NCBI RefSeq assembly: GCF_029433105.1
Contig: NZ_JARNTW010000001.1
Span: 992,001 to 1,056,000 of the forward strand
Reading direction: 5' to 3'
Source: Runella sp. MFBS21
Lineage (GTDB): Bacteria; Bacteroidota; Bacteroidia; Cytophagales; Spirosomataceae
DNA: 64,000 nucleotides
Below the pieces are notes generated by a model that did not search any database, was not told where the DNA came from, and was given only the letters and a program-made list of their open reading frames with translations. Both the position numbers and the translations under genes were made by a program. Shown one piece after another: positions 26,693-34,945 of the stretch. Each line of letters starts with the position of its first letter. The stretch's first letter is position 1.

Positions 26693-27970
26693 TTAGTCAA
26701 CCAATTTTAAGATTTCACTGAGTGTATCAGGAAAGCTTGGTCGGGGCGCATTGGGTAAAACTACATTGCCTTTTTTGTCGATAATCATGTATCTTGGGAT
26801 ACTGTCGATGGCGTATTTGCGAAGGAGTTGGGCATTGAGATTTATATTCACATGTCCATGCTCGCCGGGTAGTTCAAGCGCCTGAAGAGCTTGCTTCCAA
26901 GCGCCTGAATTTTGGTCGATTGAAATATACAGAAAGACCACCTTTTTTTGTTGTTTTTCGGTAAGCTTTTCGTGGAGTGCTTTTGAGTACGGAAACTCTT
27001 TGCGACACGGCCCACACCAGCTTGCCCAAAAATCTACATATACCACTTTCCCTTTAAAATCAGATAAGTAAAAAGGTTTTCCGTCTATAGTTTGGAATAC
27101 AATATCTTCACCTTTTTTAGGTGTAAGAGTGCTTTCTTTGGTAGGAGTGGGGGTAGCAGCTGCTATTTCTTCTTTTCGATTAAGAGTTTCTTGACATTTT
27201 TCGGTAGCAAGCTGTACATAGCGTTCACTTTGTGGGAGGCGTTTTAATTCATCAATGGTATTGATAACCGCATCTTTGGGAGTATTGGTACAATTTTCTC
27301 GCACCAATCGACAGAGGTAATAAGGCAATAGCGGGCCTGATAAGTACTTTTTTGCAAATGCCGCCTTGTCATTCATTGCTACTCCTAGGTTGGTATATTT
27401 CTCAAAACCGCGTTGACGAGAATTGAAATAAGTGACAAAAACCATTAGAAAATCACGGTAAGAAGTACTTAAAAAAGCTTCTTCGTTTGCTATTTTTTTG
27501 GGATCTAACGCTTCTATCATGACGTTAGGCAACGAGGCCATCTTTAAGTTACGAGCATCAGCATTGCTTCGAGAAACGGCATAATTGAGAAGCTGATACC
27601 AATAGTTCCACCGAATTGTATTTTCGACGTAGTGTTTGAATGAGTCCGAAAGTTGTGAAGATAGAGGATGGTTTTTCAAGAAGGTGGTTTGGGCATTTCT
27701 TGTTTTGAATAATTCTATTTCACGGGTGTCGATGTTTTGAGTGAAAGTTAATTGGTATTGTTTTTGCGGATCAAAATCTGACGCAAACTTTTGTTGAAAC
27801 TCCTGCCAAAATTCTTTATGGGATGAGTTTTGCCATAGCATTTCGTATTGTTGAACCAAACTATTGGCGGCACCTTCCTTGAATATATCGATGCTATCTT
27901 TGGGTGAATTTTGGGCAAAAAGACCTCCTATTACAAAAAAACACCATGAAAACAACCACAAAAGCTTCAT
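26693..27970 (-). CDS. TlpA-family thioredoxin-like protein with long N-terminal region
   Basis: 425 residues. Signal peptide ends GGLFAQ, so the protein acts outside the cytoplasm. Residues about 285-425 form a thioredoxin/AhpC-TSA fold: YLSDFKGKVVYVDFWASWCG followed by PC, i.e. the CGPC redox motif, and YAIDSIPRYMIIDKKGNVV with the cis-Pro. The first 280 residues are helical and without recognised motif. Proteins of this layout reduce or oxidise envelope thiols in Bacteroidota. Stand-alone gene. Confidence 0.9.
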   Translation of the reverse strand: MKLLWLFSWCFFVIGGLFAQNSPKDSIDIFKEGAANSLVQQYEMLWQNSSHKEFWQEFQQKFASDFDPQKQYQLTFTQNIDTREIELFKTRNAQTTFLKNHPLSSQLSDSFKHYVENTIRWNYWYQLLNYAVSRSNADARNLKMASLPNVMIEALDPKKIANEEAFLSTSYRDFLMVFVTYFNSRQRGFEKYTNLGVAMNDKAAFAKKYLSGPLLPYYLCRLVRENCTNTPKDAVINTIDELKRLPQSERYVQLATEKCQETLNRKEEIAAATPTPTKESTLTPKKGEDIVFQTIDGKPFYLSDFKGKVVYVDFWASWCGPCRKEFPYSKALHEKLTEKQQKKVVFLYISIDQNSGAWKQALQALELPGEHGHVNINLNAQLLRKYAIDSIPRYMIIDKKGNVVLPNAPRPSFPDTLSEILKLVD

Positions 27971-28061
27971 TTGAAAAATCAGGTTTGAAGATTAGAAATT
28001 ACCAATCCAATGATAGTACATTAATCATACCATAAGTCTCTGCAAGATTTTTTTCATAAAA

Positions 28062-28096
28062 AAGACTTTCTAAGTTATCATAACTTAAAAAGTCTT
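28062..28096 (-). terminator. Terminator of the glucuronate locus
   Basis: AAGACTTT-C-TAAGTTA pairs with TAACTTA-A-AAAGTCTT around a TCA loop, one mismatch, about 20 bases after the SDR stop codon. The minus strand then reads TTTTTATGAAAAAA. Confidence 0.65.
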
Positions 28097-28118
28097 AAAG
28101 TGGATGTGGAAAGGCTTA

Positions 28119-28877
28119 TTAAAAACCAATCGAATTACCCCCGTCTACAGGAAGTGAAACGCCCGTCACGTACTTAGCCGCCTCCGATGATAAATACACT
28201 GCCGCCCAACCAATATCTTCGGGCTTACCAAAATATCCTATTGGTGTACGGTCGAGGGCCTTGTTCATACGATCGGGGTCACTACTCATGGCGGTCTTCA
28301 TCATAGCTGTTTCGATAAACCCAGGCGCAATGGCGTTTACTCGAACGTTGAACTTCGAAAATTCGGAGGTGAGTACTTGTACCATCCCTTCTACGCCCGA
28401 CTTAGATGCCCCATAAGCCACCACCCGGTCAATGCCATAATAGGCGGCCATGGACGAAATCATTAATATAGAACCGATTTGGCGCGCCACCATGCGCTTG
28501 GCACAGGCCCGCGTTAGCGAAAATACGGCACTTAAATTGGTATGGATAATTCGGTGAAAGTCTTCATCTGATACCTCCAAAGCAGGTTTTTTCATGTTGA
28601 TACCCGCGTTGTTTACCAACACATCAATCGGCCCTATGTTTGACTCTATCTGCTCTACCAACGCTTCTAATTGCGACAAATCGGTAACGTCATTCACAAC
28701 GTAATGCGCTTTTTCGCCCAATTCAGCGACCGCTTCTTGAAGTGGGGTTTCGCGGCGACCTGTGATCACGACCGTTGCTCCCGACGCAATCATACATTTT
28801 GCGATGGCATTGCCAATACCACTACCACCACCAGTAATGAGGGCTATTTTGCCCTCTAACGAAAAAATTGGGTTCAT
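28119..28877 (-). CDS. SDR-family oxidoreductase, candidate fructuronate reductase
   Basis: 252 residues, classical short-chain dehydrogenase: NAD(P) motif ALITGGGSGIGNAIAK, structural NNAGIN, catalytic Ser in ILMISSMAAYYG and YxxxK in VAYGASKSGVEGM, C-terminal VTGVSLPVDGGNS. Close in style to gluconate 5-dehydrogenase/KduD proteins. The locus has alpha-glucuronidase and mannonate dehydratase but no UxuB-type (long-chain) fructuronate reductase, so this enzyme may interconvert fructuronate and mannonate. Family is certain; substrate is inference from context. Confidence 0.9.
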   Translation of the reverse strand: MNPIFSLEGKIALITGGGSGIGNAIAKCMIASGATVVITGRRETPLQEAVAELGEKAHYVVNDVTDLSQLEALVEQIESNIGPIDVLVNNAGINMKKPALEVSDEDFHRIIHTNLSAVFSLTRACAKRMVARQIGSILMISSMAAYYGIDRVVAYGASKSGVEGMVQVLTSEFSKFNVRVNAIAPGFIETAMMKTAMSSDPDRMNKALDRTPIGYFGKPEDIGWAAVYLSSEAAKYVTGVSLPVDGGNSIGF

Positions 28878-28916
28878 TTATTTGGTAATTTTTTGGATTG
28901 CTTTTATTAGAAAACT

Positions 28917-28990
28917 CGCCCCGACATTTTGTTGAGGTAAACGCGGTTCAACTCTCGTATCGACATCTTGTCGGGACGGGCATGGTTTAA
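28917..28990. repeat. Intergenic palindromic repeat, copy 1
   Basis: The gap between the SDR and glucuronidase genes contains GCCCCGACATTTTGT and, 30 bases later, GACATCTTGTCGGGACGGG followed by CATGGTT. The second arm recurs with two changes at 32425-32453, and the first arm is its inverted partial copy. It looks like a dispersed intergenic repeat of this genome. Confidence 0.55.
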
Positions 28991-29001
28991 CGTCTCTGAC
29001 G

Positions 29002-31101
29002 TTATCGTAAATGATAAATCTCGGTCAACTTCTTCACCTCATCTAAGGTTCGAGTAGGAGGCACAAGCGGCTTAGGAATTGGGAGTTTACTAAATTCACC
29101 AAAATACAGCACGCAAGCATCACGCCACCACAACGCCTCTCGTTCTTGGATTTTCAGGCGGCCTTTCACGTTTTCAAACGTCTCGGTATCAATATCTGAC
29201 TTTACACTTTCCCAAGCTGTTTGCAATTTGCCTACTTGCCCCACTCCGTCGTAATAACGGTGACAAAGTTCGTCCCAAAGACTGCGTCCGGTGCTTAGCT
29301 TGTGGCTCCAAGGTACGTGATGAAACCACAGTAAATAATCCAACGGACACTTGTCATGACTCCCCCAAAGTTGTTGTACCTCAGGGCTATACAATTGAAG
29401 CGCATTGCTCACTTTTCCCGTACGGTCAAATCCTAAACCGATGGAATCGGCACGATGATAATAAATCGAAGTCCAGTCGGGACGGGCGGCTTTGGTGAGC
29501 CACGGCTCAGGGCCGTAGTGATGCCCCTCTCCCATCATGTGTGATGTTCCCAAGGGGTAGGTATAGCTCACATAGATAGGATGCGACTTGAGCATCATGT
29601 CCGTAATTTTTTGTACCGACTGTGGTTTTCGAGTCAGCGTCATTCGGGTCCATTCCTCCGCGATTTGTTCCGGCGAAAGTGTGTAGTCCCACGCCAAGCG
29701 ACCAAAAGCGTACCAGTTGCTTTGGTTAAATGGATGCCCGCACCAATTGGCATCAGAGCCTGTATTGGCCACCCCCGCCATTAAAGAGAGGGTATGATTT
29801 TCGGTACTACCATCGATTATTTTAGCGACGGTGGTTCCTTTTCCTTGGGCATAGGTGTCGGAATCAAGGCATTCCTTAAACATGGGGGCGAGGTAAGTCA
29901 AGTGAGTCGATTGCCCCAAATATTCTTGCGTAATCTGAAATTCCATGCCCAAGGTCGTCTTAGGGAATGCCCCAAACATGGGGTGAAACGGCTCACGCGG
30001 CATAAAATCAATCGGGCCATTTTTGACCTGTACAATTACTTTTGGGTCAAACATCCCATCCAAAGGCTTAAACTGAGCATAACCTTCCTTAAATCGGTCG
30101 CCTTTGGGGTCGGCATTGTAGACAAATGCCCGCCAAATGACGATACCGCTATAAGGCCGCATGGCTTCGGCCAGCATATTGGCTCCATCGGCGTGGGTGC
30201 GTCCATAATCTTGGGGGCCAGGCTCTCCTTCTGAATTTGCTTTGACTAAATAACCTCCAAAATCAGGGATGTAACGGTGAATCTCTTTGGTTTTCTCATT
30301 CCACCATTTGCGCACTTCTGGGTCGAGTGGGTCAGATGTTTTTAATCCTCCCAATGTACGCGGTGAACGGAAATTGACCGAAATAAAAACCTTGATTCCG
30401 TAAGGGCGAAGCACATCGGCAACGGCTTTGATTTTTTCGAGGTACTCATCCGTTAAAAAACGAGAACTGGCATTGACGTTATTAATCGACGTGGCATTGA
30501 TACCTAAAGAAGCATTGGCACGGGCATAGGCAATATAACGCGGATCTATGCGAAAAGGAAGTTCATTCCATTTCCACATCGATGACCCTGCATAGCCGCG
30601 CTCTACGGTTCCGTTGGCATTGTCCCAATGGTTCAACATTCGCAGCTTAATTTTTGGGCTGCTGCTTATTGAAAGCTTAGTGATTGTTTTTCCCGTTTGA
30701 ATATGGCGTAGCAGTTCAAATACTCCGTACAAAACCCCTACTTCTGACTGAGAAGAAATAACGATGTTGCCTTTTTCCGTAAATAAATCAAAGCCATCGG
30801 ATGCCGTTGTCGAAGGAGAATTAGGAACTACAGTGAGGATAATTCCGCCCGTTTTTGTTGCTGTTTTAACTACCAATGGTGTTTTTCCTAGCAATCCTTT
30901 TAGCCCCATTTCCAATTCTTGTATGGATACTTTCACCGTAGGATGAGAGGAGTTACTTGCCACAAATTGCGTCATTTTTGTATAAGCTTCGCGCTGTTGT
31001 CCGTCAGATAACAGATCGTATTTGAGCCAAAGCCGCGAACCGTCGTCGGCGAGAACTGCCGTTGAAACTAATATCAGAAATAGAAACAAATATTTTATCA
31101 T
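29002..31101 (-). CDS. Alpha-glucuronidase, GH67
   Basis: 699 residues with a signal peptide (FLFLILVSTAVLADDG). GH67 enzymes release (4-O-methyl-)glucuronic acid from the non-reducing end of xylo-oligosaccharides. Seen: N-terminal domain (SRLWLKYDLL), catalytic barrel region KLRMLNHWDNANGTVERGYAG, FGGYLVKANSEGEPGPQDYG (acid region), GIVIWRAFVYNAD and GMEFQITQEYLGQSTHLTYL (conserved Glu/Asp catalytic base region), and C-terminal helices (SLWDELCHRYYDGVGQV). With mannonate dehydratase and SDR downstream it defines a glucuronoxylan-fragment pathway. The predicted export places cleavage in the periplasm. Confidence 0.95.
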   Translation of the reverse strand: MIKYLFLFLILVSTAVLADDGSRLWLKYDLLSDGQQREAYTKMTQFVASNSSHPTVKVSIQELEMGLKGLLGKTPLVVKTATKTGGIILTVVPNSPSTTASDGFDLFTEKGNIVISSQSEVGVLYGVFELLRHIQTGKTITKLSISSSPKIKLRMLNHWDNANGTVERGYAGSSMWKWNELPFRIDPRYIAYARANASLGINATSINNVNASSRFLTDEYLEKIKAVADVLRPYGIKVFISVNFRSPRTLGGLKTSDPLDPEVRKWWNEKTKEIHRYIPDFGGYLVKANSEGEPGPQDYGRTHADGANMLAEAMRPYSGIVIWRAFVYNADPKGDRFKEGYAQFKPLDGMFDPKVIVQVKNGPIDFMPREPFHPMFGAFPKTTLGMEFQITQEYLGQSTHLTYLAPMFKECLDSDTYAQGKGTTVAKIIDGSTENHTLSLMAGVANTGSDANWCGHPFNQSNWYAFGRLAWDYTLSPEQIAEEWTRMTLTRKPQSVQKITDMMLKSHPIYVSYTYPLGTSHMMGEGHHYGPEPWLTKAARPDWTSIYYHRADSIGLGFDRTGKVSNALQLYSPEVQQLWGSHDKCPLDYLLWFHHVPWSHKLSTGRSLWDELCHRYYDGVGQVGKLQTAWESVKSDIDTETFENVKGRLKIQEREALWWRDACVLYFGEFSKLPIPKPLVPPTRTLDEVKKLTEIYHLR

Positions 31102-31149
31102 TGATTTTATTTGGTTATCTCCAGTTAAAGCAGGAGGTAATTTATAAAG

Positions 31150-32370
31150 CTAGAGGCTTCTCTCAATCGCCAATTCCAATCCTCTTAACTCCGCCAATCC
31201 TCTCAAACGTCCAATCGCCGAGTATCCGGGGTATGATTTATCTTTTCCTGTTTTTGGTAAATCATCTAGCATTTGATGTCCGTGGTCGGGGCGCATCGGA
31301 ATGTGCACATTAGGTCGTCCCAATTCATGGCGTTTTTTACTTTCTCTTACAAATGCTTTCACCACGGCATACATATCTACATCGCCAGTAAGGTGATCGG
31401 CTTCGTGAAATATCAACTGATTATCTTCGGAGGCTTCGCGTTTGGTTGCTCTCAAATGGACAAAATGGATTCGGTGCCCAAATCGCTCTGCAATTCCAGC
31501 AAGGTCGTTATCAGCACGAACGCCCAACGAACCAGTACAAAACGTAATACCATTGGCCTGTACATCACAAGCCTCCATGAGTTGCGCTAAGTCACTCTCG
31601 ATACTCACTACACGCGGCAATCCTAGTAATGGCATCGGAGGGTCGTCGGGGTGAATACAGAGATTGACACCCACTTCTTGGGCAACTGGCGCTACTTGTT
31701 GGATAAAATAGTACAAGTTAGTCCTTAATTCGGCATCACCAATGTGTTTATAATTGTCTAATAGACCTTGAAAAGTAGCCAACTCAAACGCCTCATTGGA
31801 GCCAGGTAAACCCAAAAGTACCGTATTTTGAAGCATGGCTATTTCTTCTGGGCTCATTTGGGCAAACTTAGCACGGGCTTTTTCCTGAATCGCTTCTGAG
31901 TAGTCTGCTTCTGCATTGGGGCGTTTTAAAATACATAAATCAAAAGTCGCAAAATCTTCCCACACAAAACGCAAGGCCAATGAACCATCGGGCATCCGAT
32001 AATTCAAATTCGTACGCGACCAATCGAGTACTGGCATAAAATTGTAACAAACCGTTTTGATACCACAAGCAGCTAGGTTCCGTAACGACGTTTTGTAATT
32101 TTCGATGTATTTTTCTCGACTGGGAAGTCCTTTTTTTATGTCTTCATGTACGGGCAAACTTTCTACCACCTCCCACGTCAGAGGGGTATAGAGGTGGTTT
32201 TCTGCCTCAATTAGCTGAATACGACGTTGAATTTCTTCTACGCTCCATACTTCTCCTACGGGAATTTGATGCAACGCCGATACCACTCCTGTGCATCCCG
32301 CTTGTCGAATATCCCTTAAAGACACAGGATCGTTGGGGCCAAACCAACGCATAGTTTGAACAAATGCCAT
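31150..32370 (-). CDS. uxuA: Mannonate dehydratase
   Basis: 406 residues. Converts D-mannonate to 2-keto-3-deoxygluconate in glucuronate breakdown. TIM-barrel signatures at the N-terminus ([36 protein letters not shown]) and metal-binding residues: Asn/Cys/Asp/His region [45 protein letters not shown] and [10 protein letters not shown]. It lies 48 bases upstream of the glucuronidase gene in reading direction, consistent with an operon. Confidence 0.96.
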   Translation of the reverse strand: MAFVQTMRWFGPNDPVSLRDIRQAGCTGVVSALHQIPVGEVWSVEEIQRRIQLIEAENHLYTPLTWEVVESLPVHEDIKKGLPSREKYIENYKTSLRNLAACGIKTVCYNFMPVLDWSRTNLNYRMPDGSLALRFVWEDFATFDLCILKRPNAEADYSEAIQEKARAKFAQMSPEEIAMLQNTVLLGLPGSNEAFELATFQGLLDNYKHIGDAELRTNLYYFIQQVAPVAQEVGVNLCIHPDDPPMPLLGLPRVVSIESDLAQLMEACDVQANGITFCTGSLGVRADNDLAGIAERFGHRIHFVHLRATKREASEDNQLIFHEADHLTGDVDMYAVVKAFVRESKKRHELGRPNVHIPMRPDHGHQMLDDLPKTGKDKSYPGYSAIGRLRGLAELRGLELAIERSL

Positions 32371-32394
32371 TTTGTATTTATTAAATTCTTAAAA

Positions 32395-32555
32395 AGTCAA
32401 AGACTTTAGACAGATGCTCGTCTGGACATCTTGTCGGGGCGGGTATGGTACAAAATCTCCGACTTTAGATAACACATTAATCAATTTTATTAAGCTCTAA
32501 AAATCCAGCGACTTTAGACCATTACCGCCCCAATTTGAAATTGGGGCGAGCGCAG
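32395..32555. repeat. Intergenic repeat cluster, copy 2
   Basis: Contains GACATCTTGTCGGGGCGGG + TATGGTA (32425-32450), matching the copy at 28961-28986, several short variants of CGACTTTAGA, and a perfect inverted repeat at 32526-32548 (CGCCCCAATTT, one base, AAATTGGGGCG). It fills most of the 262-base gap between uxuA and the DUF6807 gene. Confidence 0.5.
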
Positions 32556-32632
32556 ATAGACTTTCCAAGTTTTAAGCTCATGCCTTTGAGAATCAACAGA
32601 GTTTTAAACTTGAAACGTCTAAGAAATCCTAC

Positions 32633-33529
32633 TTATTCACTTTTATATTTTTCAAAAAGACTTGCCACATTAGCCGTTTTGTGGTCCCCTGCGTGCACCA
32701 GTACACGGTAGCGCAACGATAACTTTTCACCTTTTTTCAACACCGTAGCTTTATCATCTTGAGGCCAGTACATGGGAGTTGGTGAAAAAAAGCCGTAATC
32801 TCTTGTAAACCAAGGAGACGGATACCAAGGATTAGACGGATGTTGCATAATAGTAAGTCCTTCTATTTTATCCCCTCTTTTTCCTGAGCAATCAATCCAC
32901 GGTGATTTCACACCAAACGTCCCCTTTTCTCCCGTATTTCCTTCGGTGTTAATCATCGTTCCGCCGTTAATCACTGCCAAATCGGGATCCATTCGCCCGC
33001 TAAAAAGCGAGTGATTGGTTTTCAAAATCGTGACGTCCATGAGCATTTCCATGGTTACATCAAAATCAATTTGGTACAAATCTTTCGACGGGGCAGTAAT
33101 GGTTATCGTACGAAAGTCTTTGATAGGCGCATTGGCATTGGGGCGTCGCCAAATACATTCATTTTCAATCACTACTTTTTCTCCGCCCGATTGCACAATG
33201 TCGGTACGGAGGGCAATAATCTGCCCTTTTTCTAATCCTTCCTGCCAATAATTGCCTTCATTTACTCTATCACACCCAAAAAACAGCGAACTGTGGTGGG
33301 GATAATTTCCGTTTCGTATCGACGTCACGCTGGCATTTGAAGGGCCATTGACAGGGAAGAAAAAAGGATATTTTTCATCTTGTGAAAAGATGTAACTCGT
33401 AAAAAAGTTATTATTGATCGTAATGTCAATTTTAGAATTAAGCTTTTGGGCTGTAATTTTTGTTTGAGCCCAACCTTTCACAGACGAAAATACGACTGCT
33501 ACAAAGAGAATACGTTTTAAATAATGCAT
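32633..33529 (-). CDS. DUF6807 (PmoA-like) secreted protein
   Basis: 298 residues from ATG 33529, giving a clean signal peptide (MHYLKRILFVAVVF to GWAQ). A longer in-frame reading to 33655 runs through the intergenic palindromic repeats and is rejected. Seen: SYIFSQDEKYPFFFPVNGPS, NYPHHSSLFFGCDRVNEGN, NEGNYWQEGL and GEKLSLRYRVLVHAGD, the pattern of a family often called methane oxygenase PmoA or DUF6807, frequent in glycan and Gfo/Idh/MocA loci of Bacteroidota. Enzymatic role is unknown. Confidence 0.8.
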   Translation of the reverse strand: MHYLKRILFVAVVFSSVKGWAQTKITAQKLNSKIDITINNNFFTSYIFSQDEKYPFFFPVNGPSNASVTSIRNGNYPHHSSLFFGCDRVNEGNYWQEGLEKGQIIALRTDIVQSGGEKVVIENECIWRRPNANAPIKDFRTITITAPSKDLYQIDFDVTMEMLMDVTILKTNHSLFSGRMDPDLAVINGGTMINTEGNTGEKGTFGVKSPWIDCSGKRGDKIEGLTIMQHPSNPWYPSPWFTRDYGFFSPTPMYWPQDDKATVLKKGEKLSLRYRVLVHAGDHKTANVASLFEKYKSE

Positions 33530-33564
33530 GTATAAAAATGAATGGCGTAAATAATTTTTTTGGG

Positions 33565-33726
33565 GGTAGGGGCAGGCCTTGCGTCTGCCCACTGTAAGGT
33601 TGTTCCTGACTCGCGTCTGCCCCACTCTTGATGTAAGGGCAGGCATAGGGTTCACTGCTGACGTAAGGGTAGACGCAAGGCATGCTCCACTCCTGACGTA
33701 GGGGCAGACGCAAGGCCTGCCCCTAC
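33565..33726. repeat. Cluster of palindromic GTAGGGGCAG repeats
   Basis: Full 29-bp element at 33698-33726: arms GTAGGGGCAG and CTGCCCCTAC around loop ACGCAAGGC. A nearly full copy in the opposite orientation is at 33565-33590, with degraded pieces at 33612-33624, 33633-33645 and 33663-33684. The last copy supplies the stop codon (33723-33725) of the adjacent oxidoreductase gene. Identical elements occur inside the NFACT gene. Confidence 0.85.
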
Positions 33727-34892
33727 GCTTTGTTCAACGTGATTTTTTGCGCTTGCTTTTGGGCTTTGATAGCCAATTCGGTAGCCAACAAGCAATGCGC
33801 TTGGGTCATGGCAGTCTCTGTACGGTTGAGAATATCATCCACGAGTTGGCGGCCATAAGGCAATTCTTGCTGTGAGCAGTCGATATAACGTGTCTCTTTG
33901 TGATCGGTCAGGAAGAGGTGATTTCCGCCAGAGCGGCCACCGATGTCGATGTTTTTTCGAATTTCAATGAAACCATCCGTACCTAAAATCGTCAAGCGAC
34001 CATCTCCCCATGTTTTGAGGCCGTCGGGCGTGAACCAATCGACTCGGATATAACCCATGCCGCCATTGCCACGCAGCATCACATCGCCAAAATCTTCAAA
34101 TTGTGGATATTGGGGATAATGCGTATTGCCTACTTGCGATGCCACAATATTGGCCTGCGTGGAGTTGGTAAAGAAGAGATATTGGTCAAATTGGTGAGAA
34201 CCAATGTCACAAATAATACCCCCAAATTGTTCCTTGTTAAAAAACCACTCAGGACGCGTTTTAGGATTCATGCGGTGGGGACCCAAACCAATCGTCTGAA
34301 TTACTTTTCCTATCGCACCTTCTTTTACAAGTTCTCCTGCTTTGACAGTAGCGCGGTTTTCAAAGCGTTCGCTATACATGATAGAATAAATACGACCCGT
34401 TTGTTTCTGAACGCGGCGTACTTCGGCAAGTTGCTCTAGGGTAGTAATTCCGGGCTTATCGGCCATGAAATCTTTCCCGCTTTTCATTACTCTGATGCCT
34501 AGAGGGGCACGCTCATTGGCTATCGCCGAGCTCAAAACCAACTGAATAGACTTGTCGTCTAAAATCTCTTTTTCGCCTGAAGCAAGCTTGGCTTGAGGAT
34601 AACGTTTGGCAAAGGCGGCCACCAAATCTGGCTCTTTGGCATAATACGACACCAACTGCCCACCACCACGGACCACGGCTTCTACTTGACCATAGATATG
34701 GCCGTGATTCATGCCAATCACCGCAAACTTAATGCGGGGCGATTCGTATTGAATGGAAGGTGAGGGGGCTACTTTTTCGGTTTTGATATGTCCAAGGGCG
34801 TCTGAAGAAAACATAGGCAAAGTCATTAGCCCTGCTGCTGATGCCATTGACTCTTTCAAAAACGTACGACGTTGGTTATGAGATTTTTTCAT
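33723..34892 (-). CDS. Gfo/Idh/MocA-family oxidoreductase, Tat signal
   Basis: 389 residues. N-terminus has a Tat-type signal: basic QRRTFLKES followed by a small-residue hydrophobic run MASAAGLMTLPM. The dehydrogenase part has FAVIGMNHGHIYGQVEAVV, KDFMADKPGITTLEQL (the lysine of the EKP-type motif is in DKP) and GGIICDIGSHQFDQYLFF. Exported Gfo/Idh/MocA proteins carry bound NAD(P) and act on sugars. Its stop codon is provided by the palindromic repeat, so the C-terminus may be slightly altered compared with relatives. Confidence 0.9.
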   Translation of the reverse strand: MKKSHNQRRTFLKESMASAAGLMTLPMFSSDALGHIKTEKVAPSPSIQYESPRIKFAVIGMNHGHIYGQVEAVVRGGGQLVSYYAKEPDLVAAFAKRYPQAKLASGEKEILDDKSIQLVLSSAIANERAPLGIRVMKSGKDFMADKPGITTLEQLAEVRRVQKQTGRIYSIMYSERFENRATVKAGELVKEGAIGKVIQTIGLGPHRMNPKTRPEWFFNKEQFGGIICDIGSHQFDQYLFFTNSTQANIVASQVGNTHYPQYPQFEDFGDVMLRGNGGMGYIRVDWFTPDGLKTWGDGRLTILGTDGFIEIRKNIDIGGRSGGNHLFLTDHKETRYIDCSQQELPYGRQLVDDILNRTETAMTQAHCLLATELAIKAQKQAQKITLNKA

Positions 34893-34907
34893 TTGGGTGA
34901 TTTATTA

Positions 34908-34940
34908 AATCCTGATAAGACTTTAAATCTTATCAGGATT
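34908..34940 (-). terminator. Hairpin between the two Gfo/Idh/MocA genes
   Basis: A perfect 13-bp stem (AATCCTGATAAGA and complement) with loop CTTTAAA lies five bases after the stop codon of the upstream oxidoreductase. No clear U-tract follows, so it may be an intercistronic stabiliser or weak terminator. Confidence 0.55.
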
Positions 34941-34945
34941 GGGGG

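Noticed and set aside
33530-33713. Longer N-terminus for the DUF6807 protein and a 91-residue ORF in the same region
   Set aside because: Both run through the palindromic intergenic repeats; the signal peptide begins at the ATG at 33529.
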